The notes under the pieces are model-generated. The model saw only the letters and a list, made by a program, of their open reading frames with translations, was not told where the DNA came from and did no database searches. DNA of 64,000 bases, from the NCBI RefSeq assembly GCF_014196195.1, contig NZ_JACIDF010000007.1, positions 1 through 64,000 of the forward strand, given 5' to 3'. This DNA is from Anoxybacteroides rupiense. Lineage in GTDB: Bacteria > Bacillota > Bacilli > Bacillales > Anoxybacillaceae. Positions within the stretch are counted from its first letter, which is position 1; each line of letters opens with the position of its first letter. Position numbers and translations under genes: made by a program. Shown here in pieces: positions 44,240-52,009 of this stretch.

Positions 44240-45262
44240 ATGGGACATATCCAGCGAACAGTGTCAGACAATGGTCATTGGGCTATTGAAGCGCACGGAC
44301 TTGTTAAAGTTTTTGGCGATAAACGAGCGGTTGATGGAGTTCATCTCAATGTGCGTGCGGGTACGATTTACGGCGTACTTGGGCCGAATGGAGCGGGGAA
44401 GACCACGACCGTCCGAATGCTGGCGACCTTGTTGCGGCCGGATGAAGGATCAGCGCGCATTTTTGGCTATGATGTGGTGAAGGAACCGCAAATTGTGCGA
44501 CAGTTGATTGGCGTGACAGGCCAGTATGCATCGGTGGATGAATCGCTCAGCGCGATCGAAAATTTAGTGATTTTTTCTCGTCTGCTGGGATTAAGCCGCA
44601 CAGAGGCGCGTCGTAAAGCGGCAGAGCTGCTGGAGGAGTTCGGCTTGACCGAAGCGGCGAAACGCCCGTTGAAGCATTTCTCCGGAGGGATGCGGCGCCG
44701 TCTCGATTTAGCCGCAAGCTTGATTGCCCAGCCGCCACTTATTTTCTTAGATGAACCGACTACAGGACTGGATCCGCGCACACGCAATCAAATGTGGGAG
44801 ACGATTCGTCGCTTAGTAAAGCAAGGCTCAACCGTCCTTTTAACAACCCAGTATTTGCAAGAGGCTGATGAGCTAGCTGACCGAATTGCCGTCATTGACC
44901 GCGGTCGAGTGGTTGCTGAGGGAACAGCAGATGAGCTGAAAGCGTCCGTCGGCAGTTCGTCGCTACAGTTGAAAATTCAGCAGGAAACGGATATCGAGAA
45001 GGCTTGTCAGACCGTTGAAGGGGTGCTGAAGGTCCGAGCCAATGTGTCATTGGAAACGGGAAAAATTACGGCGCCGATGGCAGACGCCGACCGAGTGACG
45101 GATTTGCTGATCGCTCTTCGCGAGGCCGGAATCCATTTAGCTGAGTTAAGTGTTCAGAAACCAACGCTTGATGAGGTCTTTCTCACCATTATTGGACATG
45201 GGGTGAAGGAAGACGGGGACATTTTTGCGACATCTAACGAAACAACGGAGGTGGGGATATGA
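44240..45262 (+). CDS. ABC transporter ATP-binding protein, DrrA (daunorubicin-resistance) type
   Basis: A 340-residue ATPase of the ABC-2 exporter class. Walker A GPNGAGKTTT, signature FSGGMRRRLDLAA, Walker B PLIFLDEPTTGLD and the H-loop region LLTTQYLQEADELADRI are intact; a C-terminal DrrA-type domain of about 100 residues follows. The ATG has AGGAGG 7 nt upstream. It is coupled to the permease by an ATGA overlap. The gene looks visibly richer in G+C than its neighbours, hinting at transfer. Drug specificity is unknown. Confidence 0.9.
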   Translation: MGHIQRTVSDNGHWAIEAHGLVKVFGDKRAVDGVHLNVRAGTIYGVLGPNGAGKTTTVRMLATLLRPDEGSARIFGYDVVKEPQIVRQLIGVTGQYASVDESLSAIENLVIFSRLLGLSRTEARRKAAELLEEFGLTEAAKRPLKHFSGGMRRRLDLAASLIAQPPLIFLDEPTTGLDPRTRNQMWETIRRLVKQGSTVLLTTQYLQEADELADRIAVIDRGRVVAEGTADELKASVGSSSLQLKIQQETDIEKACQTVEGVLKVRANVSLETGKITAPMADADRVTDLLIALREAGIHLAELSVQKPTLDEVFLTIIGHGVKEDGDIFATSNETTEVGI

Positions 45263-46074
45263 GACATTCTGCTAGCGAGCTCATGGCTAAGCGTCAACTA
45301 AAAAGCAGATTAAGCTTTGGCCAGACGGTACGCAACTCGTTGACGATGGCCTATCGGGGTGTCTTGAAGATCCGGCGCACACCGGAGCAATTATTTGATG
45401 TCACGCTCCAGCCCATCATCTTTACGTTAATGTTTACCTACATTTTTGGCGGAGCGATTGCGGGAAATGTGCAAAGCTATTTGCCGATTATCATTCCAGG
45501 TATTCTTGTGCAGACCGTGATCGGGACATCGATTGTGACGGGGGTTCAATTGCGCGAAGATATGGACAAGGGCGTGTTTGACCGTTTTAAATCACTGCCT
45601 ATTGCCCGTATTGCTCCACTTGCGGGCGCTCTTTTAGCCGACACCATCCGCTATACCATTGCGACCGTTCTTACCTTTGTGATGGGGTATATCATGGGCT
45701 ATCGTCCAGAAGGGGGACTAGGTTCTGTCGTCATCGCCGCGGTTTTTGTCATTGTGTGTTCTTGGGCAATCAGCTGGATCTTCGCTTTTTTTGGCGTTAT
45801 TGCCCGTACGGCTTCAAGCGTACAAGGAATCTCGATGCTTGTGCTGTTTCCTCTTACTTTTCTTTCTAATGCTTTTGTGCCAGTCAAGACAATGCCTGAT
45901 TGGCTCCAATGGTTTGCGAAGATCAATCCGATCTCACATATTATTACCGCTGTCCGCAATTTAATTAACGCTGGAACCATTGGTTGGGATTTCGCCGTTT
46001 CCCTCATCGGCGCCGCAGTCATCGTAGCCATCTTTGCACCTATCACGGTCCGTGTATATATGCGTCGGGCATAA
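45259..46074 (+). CDS. ABC-2 type permease, DrrB type
   Basis: A 271-residue membrane protein with six predicted helices, partner of the preceding ATPase. After a cytoplasmic N-tail it has FDVTLQPIIFTLMFTYIFGG (first helix), GVQLREDMDKGVFDRFKSLPIAR (the conserved cytoplasmic coupling loop of DrrB/NodJ-type permeases) and LVLFPLTFLSNAFVPVKTMP near the last helices. The pair forms a typical two-gene exporter of lipids, antibiotics or bacteriocins. Confidence 0.9.
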   Translation: MRHSASELMAKRQLKSRLSFGQTVRNSLTMAYRGVLKIRRTPEQLFDVTLQPIIFTLMFTYIFGGAIAGNVQSYLPIIIPGILVQTVIGTSIVTGVQLREDMDKGVFDRFKSLPIARIAPLAGALLADTIRYTIATVLTFVMGYIMGYRPEGGLGSVVIAAVFVIVCSWAISWIFAFFGVIARTASSVQGISMLVLFPLTFLSNAFVPVKTMPDWLQWFAKINPISHIITAVRNLINAGTIGWDFAVSLIGAAVIVAIFAPITVRVYMRRA

Positions 46075-46076
46075 AC

Positions 46077-46110
46077 AGGATATCGTGCGCCCATTCGTGC
46101 ACGGTATCCT
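46077..46110 (+). terminator. Stem-loop after the ABC exporter
   Basis: AGGATATCGTGC (46077-46088) pairs with GCACGGTATCCT (46099-46110), one G-U pair, directly after the stop. No U-run follows, so termination is likely weak. The rest of the gap to 46244 has only small repeats and no gene. Confidence 0.5.
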
Positions 46111-46244
46111 AATAAATCACACTCAACATCATGATCTTGTTTTTCGTGATCATAGAGTTTGCTTGGTTATATCAAGCAATGAAATACCAAGCGAAACGGG
46201 TACATGCGAGTCAGCGATGAAACAGCTAGAAAAGAGCAAAATAG

Positions 46245-46274
46245 TTCACATTTTTCATTGAAATGATTTATAAT
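46245..46274 (+). promoter_or_regulatory. Promoter of the DUF1611-racemase operon
   Basis: TTCACA (46245-46250), 18-bp spacer, perfect TATAAT (46269-46274). The predicted start near 46281 leaves a leader of about 165 nt before the first gene. Confidence 0.65.
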
Positions 46275-46289
46275 CTTAATTAAGAAACT

Positions 46290-46404
46290 TCTTCCACGCG
46301 AAAATACCTCACCAGCCATAAGACCGTTTTGATGAAGGACATCTTTCTTCCTAAAGGAATGGATGATTACATGACTTCAGGAAGCTGGTAAGGTGTTCTT
46401 TTTT
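46290..46404 (+). ncRNA. Structured 5' leader ending in a terminator-like stem (unclassified)
   Basis: ACCTCACCAGC (46306-46316) and GCTGGTAAGGT (46384-46394) pair over 11 positions with one mismatch, closing an arm that contains nested shorter pairings (GAAG/CTTC, CATC/GATG, TTCC/GGAA with a TAAA loop). GTTCTTTTTT follows the outer stem. A promoter lies just upstream and the operon start about 45 nt downstream, as expected for a transcription-attenuation leader or riboswitch. It matches no riboswitch or T-box consensus I know. It could also be a plain long terminator. Confidence 0.4.
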
Positions 46405-46447
46405 ATGGAAAAAATTGATTTCACATGAGAAGATGGAGGGATTCTGT

Positions 46448-47536
46448 ATGAAGAAGTACGCCATTGTTTATTGTGAAAATCAATTTGGCTCCATGGATGG
46501 AAAAACGGCCAATGGATTAATCCGCAGCTCAGGCTTGTATGACATTACAGCGGTGATTGACAGCACAAAAACAGGAAGGGATTCAGGAGAGTTTTTGGAT
46601 GGCAAAAGGAATGGGATTCCGATTTGCAAAAACCTTCAAGAGGCCATCGCGGTGTCTAAGCAAAAGCCAAGCTACTTCATCCTCGGTATTGCCCCTGCTG
46701 ATGCTTTCCTAAAAGAAGGAGAACGAAGAGTCATTATTCAAGCGATGGAAGCCGGAATGAATATCATCAACCCGCTTCAGGAGTTTCTTACAGAAGATGA
46801 AGAAATGATGCGTATCGCCAGCCGATGCGGCGTGGAAATCCGTGACATTCGCAAGCCGAAACCAAAAAAAGAGTGGACACTATTTACAGGACAAATATTG
46901 CAAATACCGACACCGATTATTGCCGTGTTGGGAACGGATGGGGCATGTGGAAAACGAACCACGGCCATGATCCTTGACAGGGCATTGCAGAAACGCGGCT
47001 ACCGAACCGCTTTTATCGCAACCGGACAAACAGGGCTGATTCAAGGAGCTTCCTATGGGTTTGCTATGGATGCGTTTCCATTGCAATATATGATTGGCGA
47101 ACTGGAGCGCGAGATTGTGAGAGCCTATGAAAATGAAAAACCCGATATAATGATTGTCGAAGGACAGGGAGCATTAAGCCATCCTGCCTATGTCAGTTCA
47201 GCGGGAGTTTTAAAGGGAGCAAGACCTAAAGCTGTGATTTTGCAGCATCCTCCCAAACGAAAAACGCTAGGGGATTTTCCGTTTATGAAAATGCCGACTG
47301 TCCAAAGTGAAATAGATTTAATCGAACATTTCGGCCAAACAAAGGTCATTGCCATCACTTTGAACCACGAAGGAATGTCGGATCAAGAATTGACAAGGAC
47401 GATAAGAGAGTATGAGCAGAAGTTCCATCTGCCCGTGACAGATGTTTTAAAAATAGGTCCTGATAAAGTAGTCGATCGAATCATTGAATATTTCCCATCA
47501 TTGCAAAATAAGGCTCAATCTGGGGTGGCGATATGA
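46448..47536 (+). CDS. DUF1611 family P-loop protein (possible D-amino-acid N-acetyltransferase, DgcN-like)
   Basis: A 362-residue DUF1611 protein. The N-terminal part is Rossmann-like (YAIVYCENQFGSMDGKTANG); the C-terminal part has a P-loop, GTDGACGKRTTA, and IMIVEGQGALSHPAYVSS, resembling the dethiobiotin-synthetase-like fold. As I recall, a DUF1611 member (DgcN) acetylates D-glutamate; the acetyltransferase assignment here is inference. ATG at 46448 has GGAGGG 7 nt upstream. It is coupled by ATGA to a PLP amino-acid racemase, which supports D-amino-acid metabolism. Confidence 0.8.
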   Translation: MKKYAIVYCENQFGSMDGKTANGLIRSSGLYDITAVIDSTKTGRDSGEFLDGKRNGIPICKNLQEAIAVSKQKPSYFILGIAPADAFLKEGERRVIIQAMEAGMNIINPLQEFLTEDEEMMRIASRCGVEIRDIRKPKPKKEWTLFTGQILQIPTPIIAVLGTDGACGKRTTAMILDRALQKRGYRTAFIATGQTGLIQGASYGFAMDAFPLQYMIGELEREIVRAYENEKPDIMIVEGQGALSHPAYVSSAGVLKGARPKAVILQHPPKRKTLGDFPFMKMPTVQSEIDLIEHFGQTKVIAITLNHEGMSDQELTRTIREYEQKFHLPVTDVLKIGPDKVVDRIIEYFPSLQNKAQSGVAI

Positions 47537-48645
47537 TGAAGGAAATCGCCCCAAGAGTGGAAATCGATCTTAGAAAAATCAAACACAATGCTCAAGTTTT
47601 AAAAAAGCTATATGGAGAAAAAGGAATTCAAATTACCGGAGTGGTCAAAGGAGTCGGAGCCAGTCTGGAGATTGCCAAGACGCTTATTGAAAGCGGAATA
47701 ACCAGCTTGGCGGATACGAAAATCGTCAATCTCAAAAGAATGAGAATGGCTCAATTGAACGCGACATTCATGCTGATCCGAACTCCTGCGTTGAGTGAGA
47801 TCGAACAAGTGGTTCAATTTGCCGATATGAGCATGAATACCGAGATTGAGGTCATTCGGGCCCTTTCAGCAGAAGCGGTAAAGCAGCATAAGGTGCATTC
47901 TGTGATTCTAATGGTAGAAATGGGAGATTTACGTGAAGGAATTATGCCTGAGGATGTCCCAGACTTTATTCGTCAAGTTTTACCGCTTCCGGGAATCCGA
48001 ATGGCTGGTCTTGGCACTAATTTTGCTTGTTTTGGCGGAATCATTCCAACGGAACAGAAAATGAAGGAATTTTCGGATTTGGTGAAAACCATCCAAAAAC
48101 AATTTTCATTATTGCTTCCATATGTTTCGGGAGGAAATTCTGCTAACTACCAGTGGTTTAAGAATACGAAAGATGTCGGCATGATGAATCACATTCGGCT
48201 TGGAGAATCTATTTTTTTAGGACGAGAAACGGTTCATGGGTCGCCTATTCCAGGGTTATATCAAGATGCCTTTTGCTTAGTGGCAGAGGTCATTGAGTCG
48301 AAATGGAAACCGTCGGTACCGTTTGGAGACAGAGGAAGAAACGCGTTTGGAGAAACCGTATCATTTAAGGACAGGGGCATGATCCGCCGCGCGATTGTAG
48401 GAATCGGGCGGCAAGATGTACTAGTAAGCGGACTGACTCCTGTAACGCCTGTTGAGATACTCGGTTCCAGCAGCGATCATATCATTCTCGATGCCAAAAG
48501 CAGCTCTTTACGTCCAGGAGATGAGGTCAGATTTTCCTTGAATTATGGAGCGATGCTTTCTGTTATGACGTCTCCTTATGTTTATAAAAAGTATTTGCAC
48601 GCTAGCGAAAAAGATGATAGCTCTGTTAACAGGACATCAGCTTAA
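47533..48645 (+). CDS. Fold-type III PLP amino-acid racemase (alanine/ornithine racemase family)
   Basis: A 370-residue enzyme with the alanine-racemase N-terminal barrel. PLP would be bound by Lys39 in ITGVVKGVGAS; MAGLGTNFACFGG and YVSGGNSANYQW are typical of the alanine/ornithine racemase subgroup rather than of canonical Alr, and the usual Alr C-terminal signature is not obvious. It shares the operon with the DUF1611 gene (4-bp overlap). Substrate may be an amino acid such as ornithine, alanine or glutamate; this is not decided by sequence. Confidence 0.85.
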   Translation: MMKEIAPRVEIDLRKIKHNAQVLKKLYGEKGIQITGVVKGVGASLEIAKTLIESGITSLADTKIVNLKRMRMAQLNATFMLIRTPALSEIEQVVQFADMSMNTEIEVIRALSAEAVKQHKVHSVILMVEMGDLREGIMPEDVPDFIRQVLPLPGIRMAGLGTNFACFGGIIPTEQKMKEFSDLVKTIQKQFSLLLPYVSGGNSANYQWFKNTKDVGMMNHIRLGESIFLGRETVHGSPIPGLYQDAFCLVAEVIESKWKPSVPFGDRGRNAFGETVSFKDRGMIRRAIVGIGRQDVLVSGLTPVTPVEILGSSSDHIILDAKSSSLRPGDEVRFSLNYGAMLSVMTSPYVYKKYLHASEKDDSSVNRTSA

Positions 48646-48674
48646 GCGTAAGCAAATAAGAGAATCCTTTCTCC

Positions 48675-48750
48675 CCCCTGCACGCAGGAGATGGAACAGC
48701 GTACCATGAAAAAGAAGGCGCGCTTCCATTTTTGCGTGCAGGGGAAATTT
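48675..48750. repeat. Large interrupted inverted repeat after the racemase gene
   Basis: CCCCTGCACGCA (48675-48686) and TGCGTGCAGGGG (48733-48744) are perfectly complementary; inside, ATGGAA pairs with TTCCAT and GCG with CGC. AAATTTTAT follows on the plus strand. It may be the operon terminator, but the 70-bp size and large interrupted loop also fit a small mobile or regulatory palindrome. Confidence 0.55.
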
Positions 48751-49105
48751 TATGGCGAAAGTCTATCCATCTAATTGGATGTCTCAACATTTTCTCCTCA
48801 AAATAAGTAGGGATGGAGGTCGCGTGATTGGTTATTCGGTTCTCGGTCACGCTGAGGAGTGATCGAGACAAGTCTTTGTGCTTTTGAATGGGGATATATA
48901 GCGTCCAACTAGATATTGTTTCTCTTTTCTAAAGATCCGTTATAAGCTTATAGAGAGAGGTATATGAAACAACGGCAAACTGCAACAGCGGTGATGGATG
49001 CTGGGAAACTAAGTTGTATATACATAATAGACGTATCCAAAGTGGATGGGGCTGTCATAAGACACTTACATTTTACTCAATGAAAAAAGATGGGGGAGAA
49101 AATGG
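48751..49105. other. Gene-free spacer before glycerate kinase
   Basis: About 355 bp with stops in all frames and no convincing gene. GGGGCTGTCATAAGAC (about 49047) looks vaguely like insertion-sequence termini, but I see no partner repeat or transposase. The glycerate kinase promoter is not evident. Confidence 0.4.
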
Positions 49106-50248
49106 ATGAAAATTGTCATTGCGCCTGATTCATTTAAGGAAAGTTTAGCCGCTATCGAGGTCGCTCGTGCGATTGAGAAAGGGTTTCGTGAGGTATTTCC
49201 CGAGGCGGAGTATGTATGCATGCCAATGGCTGATGGAGGAGAAGGAACGGTTCAAGCGTTGGTTGCGGCTACGAAAGGCCGGATTGTGGAACGAGAAGTC
49301 ACAGGACCTTTAGGAGAACCTGTTCAGGCGTGTTTTGGGCTGCTTGGTGATGGAAAAACAGCGGTCATCGAAATGGCAGCCGCCTCAGGCTTGCATTTAG
49401 TCCCTAATAACAAACGAAATCCATTGATAACGACAACAAAAGGGACAGGAGAGTTGATCCGGGCCGCTCTTGATGAAGGAGCGAACCACTTGATCATCGG
49501 GATCGGCGGAAGCGCGACAAATGACGGAGGAGCAGGAATGGTGCAAGCATTGGGAGGCCGTTTGTTAGATAAACATGGAAAAGACATTGACCCTGGCGGA
49601 GGAAATCTTGCTAAGCTTGCATCGATTGACCTTTCCTCATTAGACCCGAGACTGAGCCGGGTTAAAATAGAAGCGGCTTGCGACGTAGTAAATCCGTTAA
49701 TCGGTCGGCAAGGGGCGGCAGCCGTCTTTGGTCCGCAAAAAGGAGCGACACCGGAAATGGTGCTGCAACTTGAGCAAAATTTGCGTCATTATGCGGATAT
49801 GATTGAACGAACCGTCGGAAAACGAGTACATGATGTTCCCGGAGCTGGTGCGGCGGGAGGATTAGGAGCGGGCTTACTTGCTTTTTTGAATGCGGAACTA
49901 AAACGAGGGATCGACATCGTGCTGAACGCTGTGCAATTCGAGCGACGCATCCGTGGAGCCTCGCTTATTATTACGGGAGAAGGACGCATCGATGGACAGA
50001 CGATCTACGGAAAGGTGCCAATCGGTGTAGCAAAAGCCGCCAAGTCATATCACATTCCGGTTTTAGCTATAGCGGGTTCGCTGGGAGACGATTGCAGCGC
50101 TGTACTATGTCAAGGCATTGATGCCATTTATAGTATTGTTCCTGGCATTATTTCGCTGACGAAAGCAATCGAACAGGCAGAATATTATATAACACAAACA
50201 GCGAAAAATATCGCAGTAGCATGCAAAATAGGCATGAATATGAAGTAA
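49106..50248 (+). CDS. Glycerate kinase (GarK/GlxK family)
   Basis: A 380-residue enzyme that phosphorylates D-glycerate with ATP, feeding it into glycolysis. The family start MKIVIAPDSFKESLAAIEVA, the MADGGEGT and GIGGSATNDGGAGM loops, PGAGAAGGLGAGL and ITGEGRIDGQTIYGK are intact. The ATG follows GATGGGGGAG. It stands alone between the racemase operon and the AgcS symporter; a terminator follows immediately. No glyoxylate or glycerate pathway genes are adjacent. Confidence 0.95.
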   Translation: MKIVIAPDSFKESLAAIEVARAIEKGFREVFPEAEYVCMPMADGGEGTVQALVAATKGRIVEREVTGPLGEPVQACFGLLGDGKTAVIEMAAASGLHLVPNNKRNPLITTTKGTGELIRAALDEGANHLIIGIGGSATNDGGAGMVQALGGRLLDKHGKDIDPGGGNLAKLASIDLSSLDPRLSRVKIEAACDVVNPLIGRQGAAAVFGPQKGATPEMVLQLEQNLRHYADMIERTVGKRVHDVPGAGAAGGLGAGLLAFLNAELKRGIDIVLNAVQFERRIRGASLIITGEGRIDGQTIYGKVPIGVAKAAKSYHIPVLAIAGSLGDDCSAVLCQGIDAIYSIVPGIISLTKAIEQAEYYITQTAKNIAVACKIGMNMK

Positions 50249-50278
50249 AACATCCTGTTTTAAGGATGTTTTTTATTT
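50247..50278 (+). terminator. Glycerate kinase terminator
   Basis: AAAACATCC (50247-50255) pairs with GGATGTTTT (50264-50272), followed by TTATTTT. The stem begins within the stop codon. Confidence 0.85.
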
Positions 50279-50394
50279 TGGAGTAAAAATACAGTTAAAA
50301 AAATAGTAAATTTATTTTATAATATTTAATGATTCTGTTATTTAACAATATAATTGTTTTTTTTCTGTTATTAAACAAAAAGGGAGGAATTTTC

Positions 50395-51846
50395 TTGGAG
50401 CAGTTTATTGAACGGTTAAATCAGCTGATTTGGAGCCCTGCTCTTATTTATCTTTGCATCGCGGCAGGTTTATTCTACTCGGTGGCCACTCGTTTTTTGC
50501 AGTTGAGATACTTAAAGGATATGATAAAGCAAATGTTTGAAGGCCGCAGTTCAGAAGCCGGCATTTCTTCATTTCAGGCGCTGTCGCTTGCGTTATCTGG
50601 GCGCGTCGGTACCGGAAACATTGCAGGTGTCGCGACAGCCATTGCTTACGGCGGACCAGGTGCTGTTTTTTGGATGTGGCTAATTGCTTTTTTAGGTGCA
50701 GGTTCAGCCTTTGTGGAAGCTGCTTTGGCACAAGTATATAAAGTCAAGCAGGATGGGCAATTTCGCGGCGGGCCCGCCTATTACATTGAAAAAGGCTTAA
50801 AAATGAAATGGTATGCGGTCTTGTTTGCAGTTGTTACTGTTTTGGCTACAGGTGTGCTGTTGCCGGGAGTACAAGCGAATAGTATTGCCGCGGGAATGAA
50901 AAATGCGTTTGGAGTGAGTCCAATCATAACTGGTATTGGATTGGTGCTGATTTTAGCAACGATTATTTTTGGCGGAGTCAAACGCATTGCACGTGTTGCA
51001 GAGTTTGTCGTTCCATTTATGGCACTAGGCTATATTGTCGTTGCTTTGTTTATTGTTTTCTCGAATATGGCTCAGATTCCAAGTGTGCTTGCTTTAATTT
51101 TTCGAAGCGCTTTTGGCGCGGATGCCGTATTTGGCGGGATTTTCGGTTCTGCCGTTGCTTGGGGAGTGAAGCGAGGCATTTATTCCAATGAGGCAGGACA
51201 AGGTACAGCGCCGCATGCAGCAGCAGCGGCTGAAGTGTCGCATCCGGCCAAACAAGGATTGGTGCAAGCTTTTTCTGTATATATTGATACATGGTTTGTA
51301 TGTTCTGCCACGGCATTTATGATTTTAATTACTGGGATGTATAATGTGACGCCAGAAGATGCGGCGCCGATTGTTCAAACGCTTGGCAATGTGGAGCCAG
51401 GTCCGATTTATACGCAAAAAGCGGTGGAAACCGTCTTCCCTAGCTTGGGTGCCCCATTTGTGGCGATTGCGCTTTTTTTCTTTGCCTTCACCACAATTAT
51501 GGCTTACTATTATATGGCTGAGACGAATGTTACGTATATTATGAGGAAAATCAACATAAAGTGGCTGCCAATTGCATTAAAGGTGCTTATTTTGTTGATG
51601 GTTTTTTATGGAAGTGTTAAAACAGCGGAAATGGCGTGGGCGCTCGGCGATATCGGCGTTGGAAGTATGGCATGGCTCAATATTGTTGCGATTCTTCTTT
51701 TATCGAAGACAGCTTTACGAGTGTTTAAAGACTATGAGAATCAGAAAAAAGCTGGGAGGGACCCTGTATTTGATCCAGTCAAATTAGGAATTAAAGACGC
51801 GGAGTTTTGGGAAAAAGAGTATCAGTCCTCTGAAAAATCAGCATAA
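50395..51846 (+). CDS. Amino acid carrier, sodium:alanine/glycine symporter (AgcS family)
   Basis: A 483-residue symporter with about ten helices. Family motifs include FQALSLALSGRVGTGNIAGVATAIAYGG (substrate and sodium site), GSAVAWGVKRGIYSNEAGQGTAPHAAAA and a conserved ITGMYNV. It would import small neutral amino acids (alanine, glycine, possibly D-alanine) with sodium. TTG at 50395 is chosen because AAAGGGAGG lies 8 nt upstream; the in-frame ATG at 50329 has no ribosome site. The stop codon lies inside a palindromic terminator. Confidence 0.92.
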   Translation: MEQFIERLNQLIWSPALIYLCIAAGLFYSVATRFLQLRYLKDMIKQMFEGRSSEAGISSFQALSLALSGRVGTGNIAGVATAIAYGGPGAVFWMWLIAFLGAGSAFVEAALAQVYKVKQDGQFRGGPAYYIEKGLKMKWYAVLFAVVTVLATGVLLPGVQANSIAAGMKNAFGVSPIITGIGLVLILATIIFGGVKRIARVAEFVVPFMALGYIVVALFIVFSNMAQIPSVLALIFRSAFGADAVFGGIFGSAVAWGVKRGIYSNEAGQGTAPHAAAAAEVSHPAKQGLVQAFSVYIDTWFVCSATAFMILITGMYNVTPEDAAPIVQTLGNVEPGPIYTQKAVETVFPSLGAPFVAIALFFFAFTTIMAYYYMAETNVTYIMRKINIKWLPIALKVLILLMVFYGSVKTAEMAWALGDIGVGSMAWLNIVAILLLSKTALRVFKDYENQKKAGRDPVFDPVKLGIKDAEFWEKEYQSSEKSA

Positions 51847-51880
51847 GAAAAGCTGTCCGATCGGACAGCTTTTCTTATGC
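51841..51880. terminator. Perfect 40-bp palindromic terminator
   Basis: The left arm GCATAAGAAAAGCTGTCCGA (51841-51860) is the exact reverse complement of 51861-51880, with no unpaired loop in the DNA. It contains the symporter stop codon and gives T-runs on both strands. Confidence 0.85.
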
Positions 51881-52009
51881 AATCCAATAATAAGGCTTCT
51901 AGCATGAGCGATCCTTTACCTATAAGAGAGAAGTGAGCTCTTAGAAAAGCCGGGTAAAACAATGATGGAATGATATGAGAAAATCATCATGTTTATATAC
52001 TAGAATCTT

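Noticed and set aside
46301-46404. Leader as a T-box or known amino-acid riboswitch
   Set aside because: No T-box sequence (GGTGGTACCGCG type) and none of the conserved cores of lysine, glycine, SAM or TPP riboswitches are present.
49047-49062. GGGGCTGTCATAAGAC as an insertion-sequence end
   Set aside because: No matching inverted repeat, no target duplication and no transposase sequence nearby.
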